64,000 nt of DNA from Hanstruepera marina (GTDB lineage: Bacteria > Bacteroidota > Bacteroidia > Flavobacteriales > Flavobacteriaceae), in NCBI RefSeq assembly GCF_019880635.1, contig NZ_JAINVX010000004.1, positions 296,984 through 360,983 on the forward strand, in the 5' to 3' direction. How positions within the stretch are numbered: position 1 is the stretch's first letter; every line of letters begins with the position of its first letter. A program made the translations under genes and the position numbers. Positions 46,159 to 54,627 of the stretch are shown here, piece by piece. The notes beneath the pieces were generated by a model, which worked only from the letters and a program-made list of their open reading frames with translations, had not been told where the DNA came from and did no database searches.

Positions 46159-46491
46159 ATGAAATTAAGCTACTATTGTAATTATTGCAGGAAGGAAAAT
46201 TACCTAAAAACAAAATCGCATGACAGACATGGCTTGTTATTGGAATTAGGTACAAATGAAATTGAAAATACCTGTACAAATTGCAACAAAACAACAACCA
46301 AACACATAAATCGTTTACACGCTGAACCAAGCTATAAAATAATAATAGGTAGTCTTATTGCGGCAGCTATAGGAACTGTATTACTTTGGAATTATGGTTT
46401 TGTAAGTGTTTTAAGTGGTACTATTCCCATAGCTGTTTGGGTAGACCAAAATAAAAAGATCAGCATTTTTAATAAATCTCGTGTAAAGTAA
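46159..46491 (+). CDS. Small zinc-ribbon membrane protein, unknown function
   Basis: 110 residues. The N-terminal half has two Cys pairs (CNYC and CTNC, residues 7-10 and about 39-42) that could form a zinc ribbon. The C-terminal half has one or two transmembrane segments (IIIGSLIAAAIGTVLLWNYGFVSVLSGTIPIAVWV) ahead of a basic tail. It lies three bases after the DUF4159 gene. No family recognised. Confidence 0.72.
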   Translation: MKLSYYCNYCRKENYLKTKSHDRHGLLLELGTNEIENTCTNCNKTTTKHINRLHAEPSYKIIIGSLIAAAIGTVLLWNYGFVSVLSGTIPIAVWVDQNKKISIFNKSRVK

Positions 46492-46499
46492 GTTCTGTT

Positions 46500-47024
46500 T
46501 TGCAATTAACTCATTACAACTCCAAATTCAAAGAACATGTGTTTCCCATAACCATAATTTGTGATAATATCTCTAATGCACCCAATGTTGGTAGTTTATT
46601 TCGTATAGCTGATGCCTTTGGTGTTAAAAAAATTATATTCTGTGGCAATAACATTACTATGGGTCGCAAAATGACCAAGACATCAAGAGCTACAGAACAA
46701 TATGTTAGTTATCAAGTTCAAGATTCAGCTTTTACAGAAACTATGGCCTTAAAAGAAAAAGGCTATCAAATAATCGCTTTAGAAATTACCGATAATAGCA
46801 CTCCCATTGGAGATATATTGTTTTCCAACAGCCAACCTATTGCGCTTTTAATAGGTGATGAAAACTTTGGGGTTTCTGAAAATGTATTGAAGTTATCTGA
46901 TAAAATTGTTCACATTGAAATGTTTGGAAAAAATAGCAGCATGAATGTTGTTCAAGCCACAAATATTGCGCTCTATGAAATTACCAAACAATTAAATGTA
47001 AATAGCAACCTCATTAAAGAGTAA
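46500..47024 (+). CDS. TrmH/SpoU-family RNA 2'-O-ribose methyltransferase
   Basis: 174-residue SPOUT methyltransferase. The three SpoU motifs are DNISNAPNVGSLFRIADAFGV (motif 1), LLIGDENFGVSENVL (motif 2) and IEMFGKNSSMNVVQATNIALYE (motif 3). The target (tRNA or 23S rRNA) is not evident. The start is TTG at 46500 (QLTHYNSKFKEH follows), which fits the family and gives an eight-base spacing to the previous stop; there is no ATG alternative before motif 1. Confidence 0.92.
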   Translation: MQLTHYNSKFKEHVFPITIICDNISNAPNVGSLFRIADAFGVKKIIFCGNNITMGRKMTKTSRATEQYVSYQVQDSAFTETMALKEKGYQIIALEITDNSTPIGDILFSNSQPIALLIGDENFGVSENVLKLSDKIVHIEMFGKNSSMNVVQATNIALYEITKQLNVNSNLIKE

Positions 47025-47040
47025 TACGTATATTTACTTT

Positions 47041-48129
47041 ATGAATTCTAAAATTATTGCCAACGGAATATTAAGAGCTCTAGCCATAATCTTTGGTCTA
47101 TTTATCATCTGCTTTTTTTTGTACAAAATACAATCTGTAATTGTCTATATTGTTTTAGCAGCAGTTATTTCATTAATAGGACGCCCCATTGTGTATTTTT
47201 TAACCAATAAATTAAAGCTTAAAACTGTTTTTTCTGTAGCAATTACCATGGCGTTACTTTTAGGATTAGTACTAGGACTAATTGGTCTTTTTATTCCTTT
47301 AGTGGCCGAACAAGGCCAAAATTTATCCCTTTTGAATATTGAGCAGCTAGAACTTAATGTTAAAAATTTATATATAGAGGCGACCAAACATTTTGGCATA
47401 ACAACTATGGAAGTTGAAGAATCTCTAAAAGAGAGTCATATTCTATCTAGAATCGATTACAGTATAATTCCTGATTTTCTGAATACTTTTTTAAGTGGTC
47501 TTGGTAATTTCAGTATAGGCTTGTTTTCAGTACTATTTATTTCATTCTTTTTTTTAAAGGACAGCAAACTATTAGAAAGCAGTGTTTTAACGCTTTTTCC
47601 AGATAACAAAGAAGAACGGATAAAAAAATCTTTTTATAAAATTAAAGATTTGTTATCTCGTTATTTTGTTGGACTAATATTACAAATTACCGTTTTGTTT
47701 ATTATTTATACTATTGGCTTATTAATTATTGGTGTTGAGAATGCTGTAGTAATTGCTTTTCTATGTGCATTAATTAATTTAATACCATACATCGGCCCAC
47801 TAATTGGTGGAGTACTTATGGTGTTTTTAACTATGACAAGTAATTTAGGGAATAGCTTTAGCCTTGTTATACTTCCTACAACATTAAAAGTTTTAAGTGT
47901 TATTGTTATAGGTCAATTGTTTGATAATTTTATAAGTCAACCTGTAATTTTTTCAAAAAGTGTCAAATCGCATCCATTAGAAATTTTTCTTGTTATCATA
48001 ATTGGCGGCATTCTTTTTGGAATTGTAGGAATGGTTATAGCAGTGCCAACTTACACAGCTATAAAAGTTATTTTAAAAGAGTTTCTTTCAGAGAACAAAA
48101 TTGTTCAAAAACTTACCAAAAATCTTTAA
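47041..48129 (+). CDS. AI-2E family transporter
   Basis: Membrane protein of 362 residues with about seven hydrophobic helices, including paired N-terminal helices and the C-terminal block ALINLIPYIGPLIGGVLMVFLTM plus LVIIIGGILFGIVGMVIAVPTYTAIKVIL, the hallmark of the AI-2E/PerM family. Members export AI-2 or act as ion antiporters, but most are unassigned. It lies 16 bases after the TrmH gene. A degenerate -7 box (TATATTTA, 47029-47036) ends four bases before the ATG. Confidence 0.9.
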   Translation: MNSKIIANGILRALAIIFGLFIICFFLYKIQSVIVYIVLAAVISLIGRPIVYFLTNKLKLKTVFSVAITMALLLGLVLGLIGLFIPLVAEQGQNLSLLNIEQLELNVKNLYIEATKHFGITTMEVEESLKESHILSRIDYSIIPDFLNTFLSGLGNFSIGLFSVLFISFFFLKDSKLLESSVLTLFPDNKEERIKKSFYKIKDLLSRYFVGLILQITVLFIIYTIGLLIIGVENAVVIAFLCALINLIPYIGPLIGGVLMVFLTMTSNLGNSFSLVILPTTLKVLSVIVIGQLFDNFISQPVIFSKSVKSHPLEIFLVIIIGGILFGIVGMVIAVPTYTAIKVILKEFLSENKIVQKLTKNL

Positions 48130-48137
48130 GTTAAAAG

Positions 48138-49319
48138 TTGAATAACGCTTTATTAAATAAAGAATATCAAGATTACATTAATGCGAATTTAAATTCTGAT
48201 ATTCAAAGCTTAATTTTAAATCCAAGAATAAATCCCCCTTTTGATTTTAAGGATTTAATTCTACAAATTGAATCTAAAAAAAAGTGTGAAAAAAAATTGC
48301 CAACCTGGTTTAATTCTGAAAACATATATTATCCCAATAAACTCAATATTGAACAGACCTCTTCCGAAATTACCGCAAAATACAAAAGTCAATTAGTATC
48401 AGGAAAGCGGTTAATTGATATTACGGGAGGTTTTGGCGTAGACGCTTTTTATTTTTCAAAAGTTATAGATCAGGTGATTCATTGTGAAATATCAAACTCT
48501 TTAACTGAAATTGTAGCTCACAATTTTAAGGTATTACAAGTCAAAAACATCAAAACTGTATCTACAGATGGGCTAAAGTTTCTAGAAGAAAGTGATTTGG
48601 TTTTCAATTGGGTTTACATTGACCCATCTAGACGTCATGACACAAAAGGAAAAGTATTTTACATGAAAGATTGTTTGCCCAATGTGCCTGAAAACCTAGA
48701 TGGAATATTTAGTAAATGTTCTAACATACTTATCAAAACATCACCATTATTAGATTTATCTGTAGGTCAAAACGAATTAAAGCACATAAAAGAAATCCAT
48801 ATTGTCGCTCTTGACAATGAGGTTAAGGAGCTACTTTGGGTTTTGCAAAAGGATTATTCAGGACATGTAGAAATAAAAACTATAAATTGCTTAAGAAACG
48901 AAAATCAATTATTCCGTTTTAACTATGATCAAGAAAAAGATGCTACAGCAAACTATTCAATACCACAAAAATACTTGTACGAACCTAATTCTGCTATATT
49001 AAAATCTGGCGCTTTCAATTTAATAAGTACTGAATTAAACCTTTACAAACTTCACCAGCATTCGCATTTATACACATCTAATGATCAAATTAAGTTTCCT
49101 GGTAGAACCTTTGCTATTAAAACTTATTCTCCATACAATAAAGAAACCATGAAGCGGTTTAAAAACTTAAAAGCAAATATTAGTATTCGTAATTTCCCAG
49201 AACCCGTTAAATTATTACGAACAAAATATAAGATAAAAGATGGTGGGAATCTATATTTATTTTTCACCACAGACTTAAATGAAAAACGAATTGTAATTGA
49301 ATGCGAAAAACTCAACTAA
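48138..49319 (+). CDS. THUMP-like SAM-dependent methyltransferase (PG_1098 type)
   Basis: 393 residues. A helical N-terminal part with KCEKKLPTWFNSENIYYPNKLN is followed by a class I methyltransferase: SAM loop DITGGFGVDAFYFSK and the later YIDPSRRHDTKGKVFYMKD block. The C-terminal third matches the ferredoxin-like/THUMP-like region seen in the Porphyromonas PG_1098 group. A nucleic-acid substrate is likely but unknown. The start is TTG at 48138; it gives an eight-base gap to the transporter stop and a family-like N-terminus. Confidence 0.86.
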   Translation: MNNALLNKEYQDYINANLNSDIQSLILNPRINPPFDFKDLILQIESKKKCEKKLPTWFNSENIYYPNKLNIEQTSSEITAKYKSQLVSGKRLIDITGGFGVDAFYFSKVIDQVIHCEISNSLTEIVAHNFKVLQVKNIKTVSTDGLKFLEESDLVFNWVYIDPSRRHDTKGKVFYMKDCLPNVPENLDGIFSKCSNILIKTSPLLDLSVGQNELKHIKEIHIVALDNEVKELLWVLQKDYSGHVEIKTINCLRNENQLFRFNYDQEKDATANYSIPQKYLYEPNSAILKSGAFNLISTELNLYKLHQHSHLYTSNDQIKFPGRTFAIKTYSPYNKETMKRFKNLKANISIRNFPEPVKLLRTKYKIKDGGNLYLFFTTDLNEKRIVIECEKLN

Positions 49320-49327
49320 AATAACCT

Positions 49328-49984
49328 ATGCTAAAAGCTGTAATTTTTGATATGGATGGTGTTATTGTAGATACCGAACCACTACACCATAAAGCCTATT
49401 TTAAAATGTTTGATGAAGTGACAATAGATGTTTCTGAAGAGTTATATCAATCTTTCACTGGTCAGTCCACAATGAATATCTGTAAATACTTATGCAATCA
49501 TTTTAACTTAAATAAATCACCAGAAGAACTTGTTCAGATAAAACGAAAAGCTTTCACGCACTTGTTTTTTAACGATCCTGATTTGCAGCTTATTGACGGT
49601 GTTCGAGATTTAATTGAAGACTATTACAGTAATAATTTAACTTTAATTTTGGCATCGTCTGCATCAATGTTTACAATTGACAATGTTTTTTCAAGGTTTG
49701 AGTTAAACCCCTACTTTAAAGCTAAATTAAGTGGTGCAGACCTAAAAGCCTCTAAACCACATCCCGAGATTTTTATAAACGCTGCCAAAGCATCAGGATA
49801 CAAAAAAGAAAACTGTATAGTTATTGAAGATTCAACAAATGGTATAAAAGCAGCGCATTCAGCAGGTATCTATTGTGTAGGATACAAAAGCTTACATTCA
49901 AAAAATCAAAACTATAGTTTAGCAAATAAAGTTATTTCAGATTTTAAGGAAATAGATTACCATACTGCCGCAAAATTATTATAA
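49328..49984 (+). CDS. HAD phosphatase, beta-phosphoglucomutase-like
   Basis: 218-residue HAD hydrolase with an inserted helical cap. Motif I is VIFDMDGVIVDTEP, motif II LASSAS, motif III KPHPEIF with its Lys, and motif IV IEDSTNGIKAAHSAG. This pattern is shared by beta-phosphoglucomutases and sugar-phosphate phosphatases; the reaction cannot be chosen from sequence alone. It closes the plus-strand run that starts at tsaD, eight bases after the methyltransferase. No terminator is obvious behind it. Confidence 0.9.
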   Translation: MLKAVIFDMDGVIVDTEPLHHKAYFKMFDEVTIDVSEELYQSFTGQSTMNICKYLCNHFNLNKSPEELVQIKRKAFTHLFFNDPDLQLIDGVRDLIEDYYSNNLTLILASSASMFTIDNVFSRFELNPYFKAKLSGADLKASKPHPEIFINAAKASGYKKENCIVIEDSTNGIKAAHSAGIYCVGYKSLHSKNQNYSLANKVISDFKEIDYHTAAKLL

Positions 49985-50134
49985 TCTAAAAATTAAGTAT
50001 TTACGTTTTATTTTAATTCCATAAATTTAATTCTCGTTAAAATAGAATAAAAAAACAAAAAAATAGTTGCGTTCTTTACTATGAAAAGTTACATTTGCAT
50101 CCGCAATAAAAGGACGTTCTTTTATATTTTTATT

Positions 50135-50218
50135 GGAGAGGTGCCAGAGTGGTAATGGAGCAGATTGCTAATCTGTCAACGCGTAAGTGTTGCCCGGGTT
50201 CGAATCCCGGTCTCTCCG
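50135..50218 (+). tRNA. tRNA-Ser (anticodon GCT)
   Basis: 84-nt cloverleaf. Acceptor GGAGAGG pairs with TCTCTCC (one G-T pair). The anticodon loop TTGCTAA gives GCT, reading AGC/AGU serine codons. The long variable arm CAAC...GTTG is typical of class II tRNA-Ser. T-stem CCGGG/CCCGG, discriminator G. The CCA end is not encoded. Confidence 0.97.
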
Positions 50219-50247
50219 CAGATAGTTTAAATGCAATAAAACTAATT

Positions 50248-50322
50248 CGGGGTGTAGCGTAGCCCGGTTATCGCGCCGCGTTTGGGACGCGGAGGTCGCA
50301 GGTTCGAATCCTGCCACCCCGA
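50248..50322 (+). tRNA. tRNA-Pro (anticodon TGG)
   Basis: 75-nt cloverleaf. Acceptor CGGGGTG pairs with CACCCCG. The anticodon stem CCGCG/CGCGG closes the loop TTTGGGA, giving TGG. The D arm has AGCCCGGTT-type bases, discriminator A. CCA is not encoded. It lies 29 bases after tRNA-Ser. Confidence 0.97.
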
Positions 50323-50348
50323 CTTTTTTTATTTACTAAACTTATTCG

Positions 50349-50422
50349 GGTCGCGTAGCTCAGCTGGATAGAGCATCTGCCTTCTAAGCAGACGGTCACA
50401 GGTTCGAATCCTGTCGCGATCA
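50349..50422 (+). tRNA. tRNA-Arg (anticodon TCT)
   Basis: 74-nt cloverleaf. Acceptor GGTCGCG pairs with CGCGATC (one G-T pair). D arm GCTC-AGCTGGATA-GAGC; anticodon loop CTTCTAA in stem TCTGC/GCAGA gives TCT, reading AGA/AGG. T-stem ACAGG/CCTGT, discriminator A. CCA is not encoded. Confidence 0.97.
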
Positions 50423-50423
50423 C

Positions 50424-50457
50424 AAAAAGCCTCAACAATTATGTTGAGGCTTTTTTG
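50424..50457. terminator. Bidirectional intrinsic terminator behind the tRNA cluster
   Basis: A perfect 14-base stem AAAAAGCCTCAACA/TGTTGAGGCTTTTT (50424-50437 with 50442-50455) with a 4-base loop and T-tracts on both strands. It ends the three-tRNA transcript and also the minus-strand HD-phosphodiesterase gene stopping at 50459. Confidence 0.92.
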
Positions 50458-50458
50458 T

Positions 50459-52507
50459 TTATTCAGGGTATTCAATTCGTAAATGGTAAATATTGGCCAA
50501 CTTATGCTTTAAAACTTTTTTGATTGATTGAATTTCCTTAAAGGTAATATTAGCGTTTAAAAATTGTTCATTTTCCATTTGCTTGGTAATAATACTTTCA
50601 ACAAAATCATCAATTTTACTAGATGTTGGTTCTTTTAAACTTTTTGAAGCAGCTTCAACACTATCACACATCATTAGTATTGCTGTTTCTTTACTAAAAG
50701 GCCTAGGGCCAGGATACCTAAACGAAGCCATATCAGTATCTTCAAAGCGTTCCTTTTCTTTCATATAAAAATAATATACTAAGCTTGTGCCATGATGCGT
50801 TCTAATAAAATCTATAACACGATCCGGAAGATTATTTTTTCTAGCTATTTCTATACCATTAATAACATGATCAATTATTATGGAAGCACTTTCTTTTGCT
50901 GATAGCTCATCATGTGGGTTTATACCCGTAGATTGGTTTTCGGTGAAATATGTGGGATTCTTCATCTTACCAATATCATGATACAATGCTCCCACCCTAA
51001 CTAGCATAGCGTTTGCTCCAATTTCATTTGCAGCTGCTTCGGCTAAATTAGCAACATTAAGTGAGTGGTGAAACGTACCTGGTGCTTTATTTGATAGTTC
51101 TTTAAGAAGTTTTGTGTTTGTGTCTGAAAGTTCTAACAAAGAAACATCAGAAACCAGCCCAAATAACTTTTCGTAAGCATAAATTAAAGGCTGTACAAAT
51201 AGAGTTGCCAAACCACATAGTATAAACAAACCAAAGGTTTCCCATTTTAAACTTTCAATACTGCCTTCATGAATCACAAAAAATGCGAAATAAGCTACAA
51301 TATAAATTAAAGTAATTTGTCCAACCGAAATAAACAAGTTTGCTCGCTTGTAAAGCTCAGAAACAGTTAATATGGTTACTATACCAGCTATAATCTGCAG
51401 AAACATATACTCATAGCTATTTGAAACTATAAAACCGAGTAACAGAACCGTGATGACGTGTGCAAACAATCCTAACCGAGCATCAAAAAAGGCTTTTAAC
51501 ACAAGAGGCAAAATACAAATAGGAACTATATATATATATTGCGAATTATAACCTACTACCAATGTAGTTATAAGAATCATCAAGAAAATATTAAAGAAAA
51601 TAAAGGTCACTTTAGTATTGTTATCAAAAACTTTCCGTCTGTATTTTCGGAGAAATAACAACAACATAAGTAAGGCCAGTGCAACCAATACGGTATAAGC
51701 AATTACAACCCAAAAATAATTTGATTTACTCCAAACCTGCGACTCATACTCTGCTTCTAACGATTTTAATATTTGAAGTTTATCACCTTCCACAACTTCA
51801 CCTTTGGAGATTATTAATGTTTCTCTTTCAACAATTCCACGTGCAAATGATATTTTATTAAGTTCATCTTGTAAAGCCTTATCAGTAAGTTCCTTATTGT
51901 AGCTCAAATTAGGATTTACAATATCAAAGAAAAGTGAGGTATATTGTTTATCATAATCAAGCAACATATTTCGTGATAGATACTCCTTAATAATTTTAGT
52001 AACTTCAGCTTGATCAACCAATGAAGAAAATTGAGTCTGAGCAGTTTCTATTCTATTATTTAAAACAATCACCGTTTGATTAGCCGGAAAGTCATAATCT
52101 TCGCTCAATACTCCAAATTCATAAAGCTTATTTAAAATTTGGTTTCCCGTATTATATATTGCTGAACGATTAGATAAAGTAATTGAATCAGGAAACACTT
52201 TCTTAAACGCACCGTCGTAATTATTTTTAACAGCATTAAAAACTTGCTCGTCTAAATCAAAATACAATACACTATTTTCCTTTATCTGTTTTCTTTCTTC
52301 ATTTATTTCGGCATCAGTTTTCTTGATAGCGAAATTAAATGGTGCATATAAATTTTCAGATTGCCAAGGTTTACCCTTTTCAAAATCATATTTAAACTTT
52401 CCACTTTTAGGAAATAGGTAAACAATTAAAAATGTAGTAGATAAAAACAATAGCAATTTATACCCCAAAGAATGGTTTCTGTACAAAAAATTTATAAGGT
52501 CTTTCAT
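50459..52507 (-). CDS. 7TM-HD membrane phosphohydrolase (PgpH-like)
   Basis: 682 residues: an N-terminal transmembrane helix, a large extracytoplasmic 7TMR-HD sensor domain (about 40-270), seven transmembrane helices (about 275-455) and a cytoplasmic HD domain. The HD part shows FHHSLNVANLAEAA (about 478) and LYHDIGKMKNPTYF (HD pair near 510). PgpH-type homologues hydrolyse c-di-AMP, so cyclic dinucleotide turnover is likely, though no cyclase gene is nearby. Length and order are normal. A -7 box lies 19 bases upstream of the ATG. Confidence 0.92.
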   Translation of the reverse strand: MKDLINFLYRNHSLGYKLLLFLSTTFLIVYLFPKSGKFKYDFEKGKPWQSENLYAPFNFAIKKTDAEINEERKQIKENSVLYFDLDEQVFNAVKNNYDGAFKKVFPDSITLSNRSAIYNTGNQILNKLYEFGVLSEDYDFPANQTVIVLNNRIETAQTQFSSLVDQAEVTKIIKEYLSRNMLLDYDKQYTSLFFDIVNPNLSYNKELTDKALQDELNKISFARGIVERETLIISKGEVVEGDKLQILKSLEAEYESQVWSKSNYFWVVIAYTVLVALALLMLLLFLRKYRRKVFDNNTKVTFIFFNIFLMILITTLVVGYNSQYIYIVPICILPLVLKAFFDARLGLFAHVITVLLLGFIVSNSYEYMFLQIIAGIVTILTVSELYKRANLFISVGQITLIYIVAYFAFFVIHEGSIESLKWETFGLFILCGLATLFVQPLIYAYEKLFGLVSDVSLLELSDTNTKLLKELSNKAPGTFHHSLNVANLAEAAANEIGANAMLVRVGALYHDIGKMKNPTYFTENQSTGINPHDELSAKESASIIIDHVINGIEIARKNNLPDRVIDFIRTHHGTSLVYYFYMKEKERFEDTDMASFRYPGPRPFSKETAILMMCDSVEAASKSLKEPTSSKIDDFVESIITKQMENEQFLNANITFKEIQSIKKVLKHKLANIYHLRIEYPE

Positions 52508-52525
52508 GTATTGCGTTTATATTGT

Positions 52526-52533
52526 CAAATGTA
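52526..52533 (-). promoter_or_regulatory. Candidate -7 box TACATTTG
   Basis: Exact TAnnTTTG match on the minus strand, 18 bases before the ATG of the HD-phosphohydrolase gene. Confidence 0.42.
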
Positions 52534-52635
52534 ATAAAAATATAGTCTTAAATGAGTTGCTATAAAATGCTAATCATTCTAAATTCTACCAAAAAATGAT
52601 TAATTTTACAGCTTCAAAAATTAAAAACACATAAA

Positions 52636-53814
52636 ATGAGTAAAGAAGTCGTTATTGTTTCTGCAGCTAGAACACCAATAGGAAGTTTTTTAGGATCTCT
52701 ATCCACTATTCCTGCTCCTAAATTAGGAGCCATTGCTATAAAGGGCGCATTAAATAAAATAAACTTGAAACCAGAAATGGTACAAGAAGTGCTTATGGGT
52801 AATGTGGTACAAGCTGGAACAGGTCAAGCACCTGCAAGACAAGCGGCTATTTATGCTGGAATACCAAATACTGTACCTTGTACTACCATAAATAAAGTTT
52901 GCGCATCTGGAATGAAATCTGTTATGCAGGCTGCGCAATCTATTGCTCTTGGAGATGCCGACATAATTGTCGCTGGAGGTATGGAAAACATGAGTTTAAT
53001 ACCACATTATTTACACGCAAGAACGGGAACCAAATTTGGACCAGCAACTATGATAGATGGTATGCAAAAAGACGGCCTTGTTGATGCTTATGATCAAAAT
53101 GCTATGGGTGTTTGCGCCGATGCTTGTGCTACTGAATATAATTTCTCAAGAGAGGATCAGGATGCTTTTGCTATTCAATCTTACAAACGCTCGGCTGAAG
53201 CTTGGGAAGCTGGAAAATTCGATAACGAGGTTGTCCCTGTTGAAGTACCACAAAGACGTGGTGAACCATTAATAGTTTCTAAAGATGAAGAGTTTACTAA
53301 TGTTAGAATGGAAAAAATTCCAGCCTTACGTCCAGCATTTACAAAAGACGGAACAGTAACAGCCGCAAATGCTTCTACAATTAATGATGGTGCCGGAGCC
53401 ATGGTTTTAATGAGTAAAGAAAAGGCTGATGAACTTGGTTTAAAAGTTCTTGCAATCATTACAGGTTATGCTGATGCCGCACATGAACCAGAATGGTTTA
53501 CTACTGCACCAGCAAAAGCATTACCAAAAGCTTTAAATAAAGCAGGTATAAAAATTGACGACGTAGATTTCTTTGAGTTTAATGAAGCTTTTTCTGTTGT
53601 GGGCTTGGCTAACATGAAAATTTTAGGATTAAATGACTCTAACGTCAATGTTAATGGAGGAGCAGTTTCTTTGGGCCATCCTTTAGGTTGTTCTGGTGTT
53701 AGAATCTTAATAACATTACTTAATGTTCTTGAACAAAACAATGCTAAAGTTGGTGCCGCAGCTATTTGCAACGGTGGTGGCGGCGCTTCAGCTGTTGTAA
53801 TTGAAAGAAACTAA
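52636..53814 (+). CDS. Acetyl-CoA C-acyltransferase (thiolase)
   Basis: 392-residue thiolase that joins or splits acetyl-CoA units. Catalytic residues are Cys89 in NKVCASGMKS, His in FNEAFSVVGLAN, and the C-terminal GHPLGCSGVR plus CNGGGGASA with the second Cys. The layout matches biosynthetic acetyl-CoA acetyltransferase and degradative 3-ketoacyl thiolase alike; without HMG-CoA or beta-oxidation partners nearby I cannot decide which. The next gene begins three bases after the stop. Confidence 0.95.
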   Translation: MSKEVVIVSAARTPIGSFLGSLSTIPAPKLGAIAIKGALNKINLKPEMVQEVLMGNVVQAGTGQAPARQAAIYAGIPNTVPCTTINKVCASGMKSVMQAAQSIALGDADIIVAGGMENMSLIPHYLHARTGTKFGPATMIDGMQKDGLVDAYDQNAMGVCADACATEYNFSREDQDAFAIQSYKRSAEAWEAGKFDNEVVPVEVPQRRGEPLIVSKDEEFTNVRMEKIPALRPAFTKDGTVTAANASTINDGAGAMVLMSKEKADELGLKVLAIITGYADAAHEPEWFTTAPAKALPKALNKAGIKIDDVDFFEFNEAFSVVGLANMKILGLNDSNVNVNGGAVSLGHPLGCSGVRILITLLNVLEQNNAKVGAAAICNGGGGASAVVIERN

Positions 53815-53817
53815 TCC

Positions 53818-54567
53818 ATGCAATACGGTATTTGCAATTTAAGCATTGTTCCCTTAAGGCTTGAACCTTCAGATACATCTGAATTGGTTTCGCAAGTATT
53901 GTATGGCGACTATTTTAAAGTATTAGAAAAACGAAAATCTTGGAGTAAAATCAGATTTGGGTTTGATAAATACGAAGGGTGGATTGATAATAAGCAATAC
54001 CTCGAAATAGTAAAAGAAGACTACGATCGTCTAAAGAATGAAACGCCTAAACTATCAACAGATTTAGTTGAATTTGTTCAAGATCAAGACAAACAGCTCT
54101 ATCCTATTCCTTTAGGTTCTGCACTAAATGGTTTAGATATTGTTAAGCATACCTTTGATGGCAATTTCATTCAAGAACAATATACAAAAGACCATTTAGT
54201 TAAGACCGCTTTTTTATATTTAAATGCTCCATACCTTTGGGGTGGTAAAACGCCATTCGGAATTGATTGCTCGGGTTTTACGCAAATGGTTTACAAATTA
54301 AATGGATATAAGTTGTTGCGTGATGCCTCACAACAAGCTACTCAAGGTGAGGCCTTGAGTTTTATAGAAGAAAGTGATCCTGGTGATTTAGCTTTTTTTG
54401 ATAATAATGAAGGGCAAATTGTCCATGTTGGGATCATTATGAAAGATAATTTTATAATTCATGCCCATGGTAAAGTTCGCATTGATAGGCTAGACCATTC
54501 TGGCATTTATAATGTTGAAAGAGGCATGCATACCCATAAACTTCGAGTTATAAAGAAAATATTATAA
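53818..54567 (+). CDS. NlpC/P60 (C40) peptidase with SH3-like domains
   Basis: 249 residues without a signal peptide. The N-terminal 60 residues (GICNLSIVPLRLEPSDTSELVSQVLYGD) form a bacterial SH3-like domain, with a second SH3-like segment to about 115. The C-terminal NlpC/P60 domain has YLWGGKTPFGIDCSGFTQ (Cys151), VHVGIIM (His203) and IIHAHG (His215), the catalytic set. It would cut D-Glu-gamma-diaminopimelate bonds in peptide fragments; lack of a signal suggests cytoplasmic recycling. It follows the thiolase gene by three bases. Confidence 0.9.
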   Translation: MQYGICNLSIVPLRLEPSDTSELVSQVLYGDYFKVLEKRKSWSKIRFGFDKYEGWIDNKQYLEIVKEDYDRLKNETPKLSTDLVEFVQDQDKQLYPIPLGSALNGLDIVKHTFDGNFIQEQYTKDHLVKTAFLYLNAPYLWGGKTPFGIDCSGFTQMVYKLNGYKLLRDASQQATQGEALSFIEESDPGDLAFFDNNEGQIVHVGIIMKDNFIIHAHGKVRIDRLDHSGIYNVERGMHTHKLRVIKKIL

Positions 54568-54569
54568 TA

Positions 54570-54600
54570 AAAAAGTCCACTATAAAATAGTGGACTTTTT
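54570..54600. terminator. Bidirectional intrinsic terminator
   Basis: The stem AAAAAGTCCACTA/TAGTGGACTTTTT (54570-54582 with 54588-54600) has a 5-base loop. It lies between the convergent NlpC and TPR genes and serves both. Confidence 0.9.
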
Positions 54601-54627
54601 TATTTAGTTAATTTTAATTTAACCTAA

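Noticed and set aside
53181..53771. Two long minus-strand open frames opposite the thiolase gene
   Set aside because: They mirror the coding strand of a well-supported enzyme and show no family resemblance.
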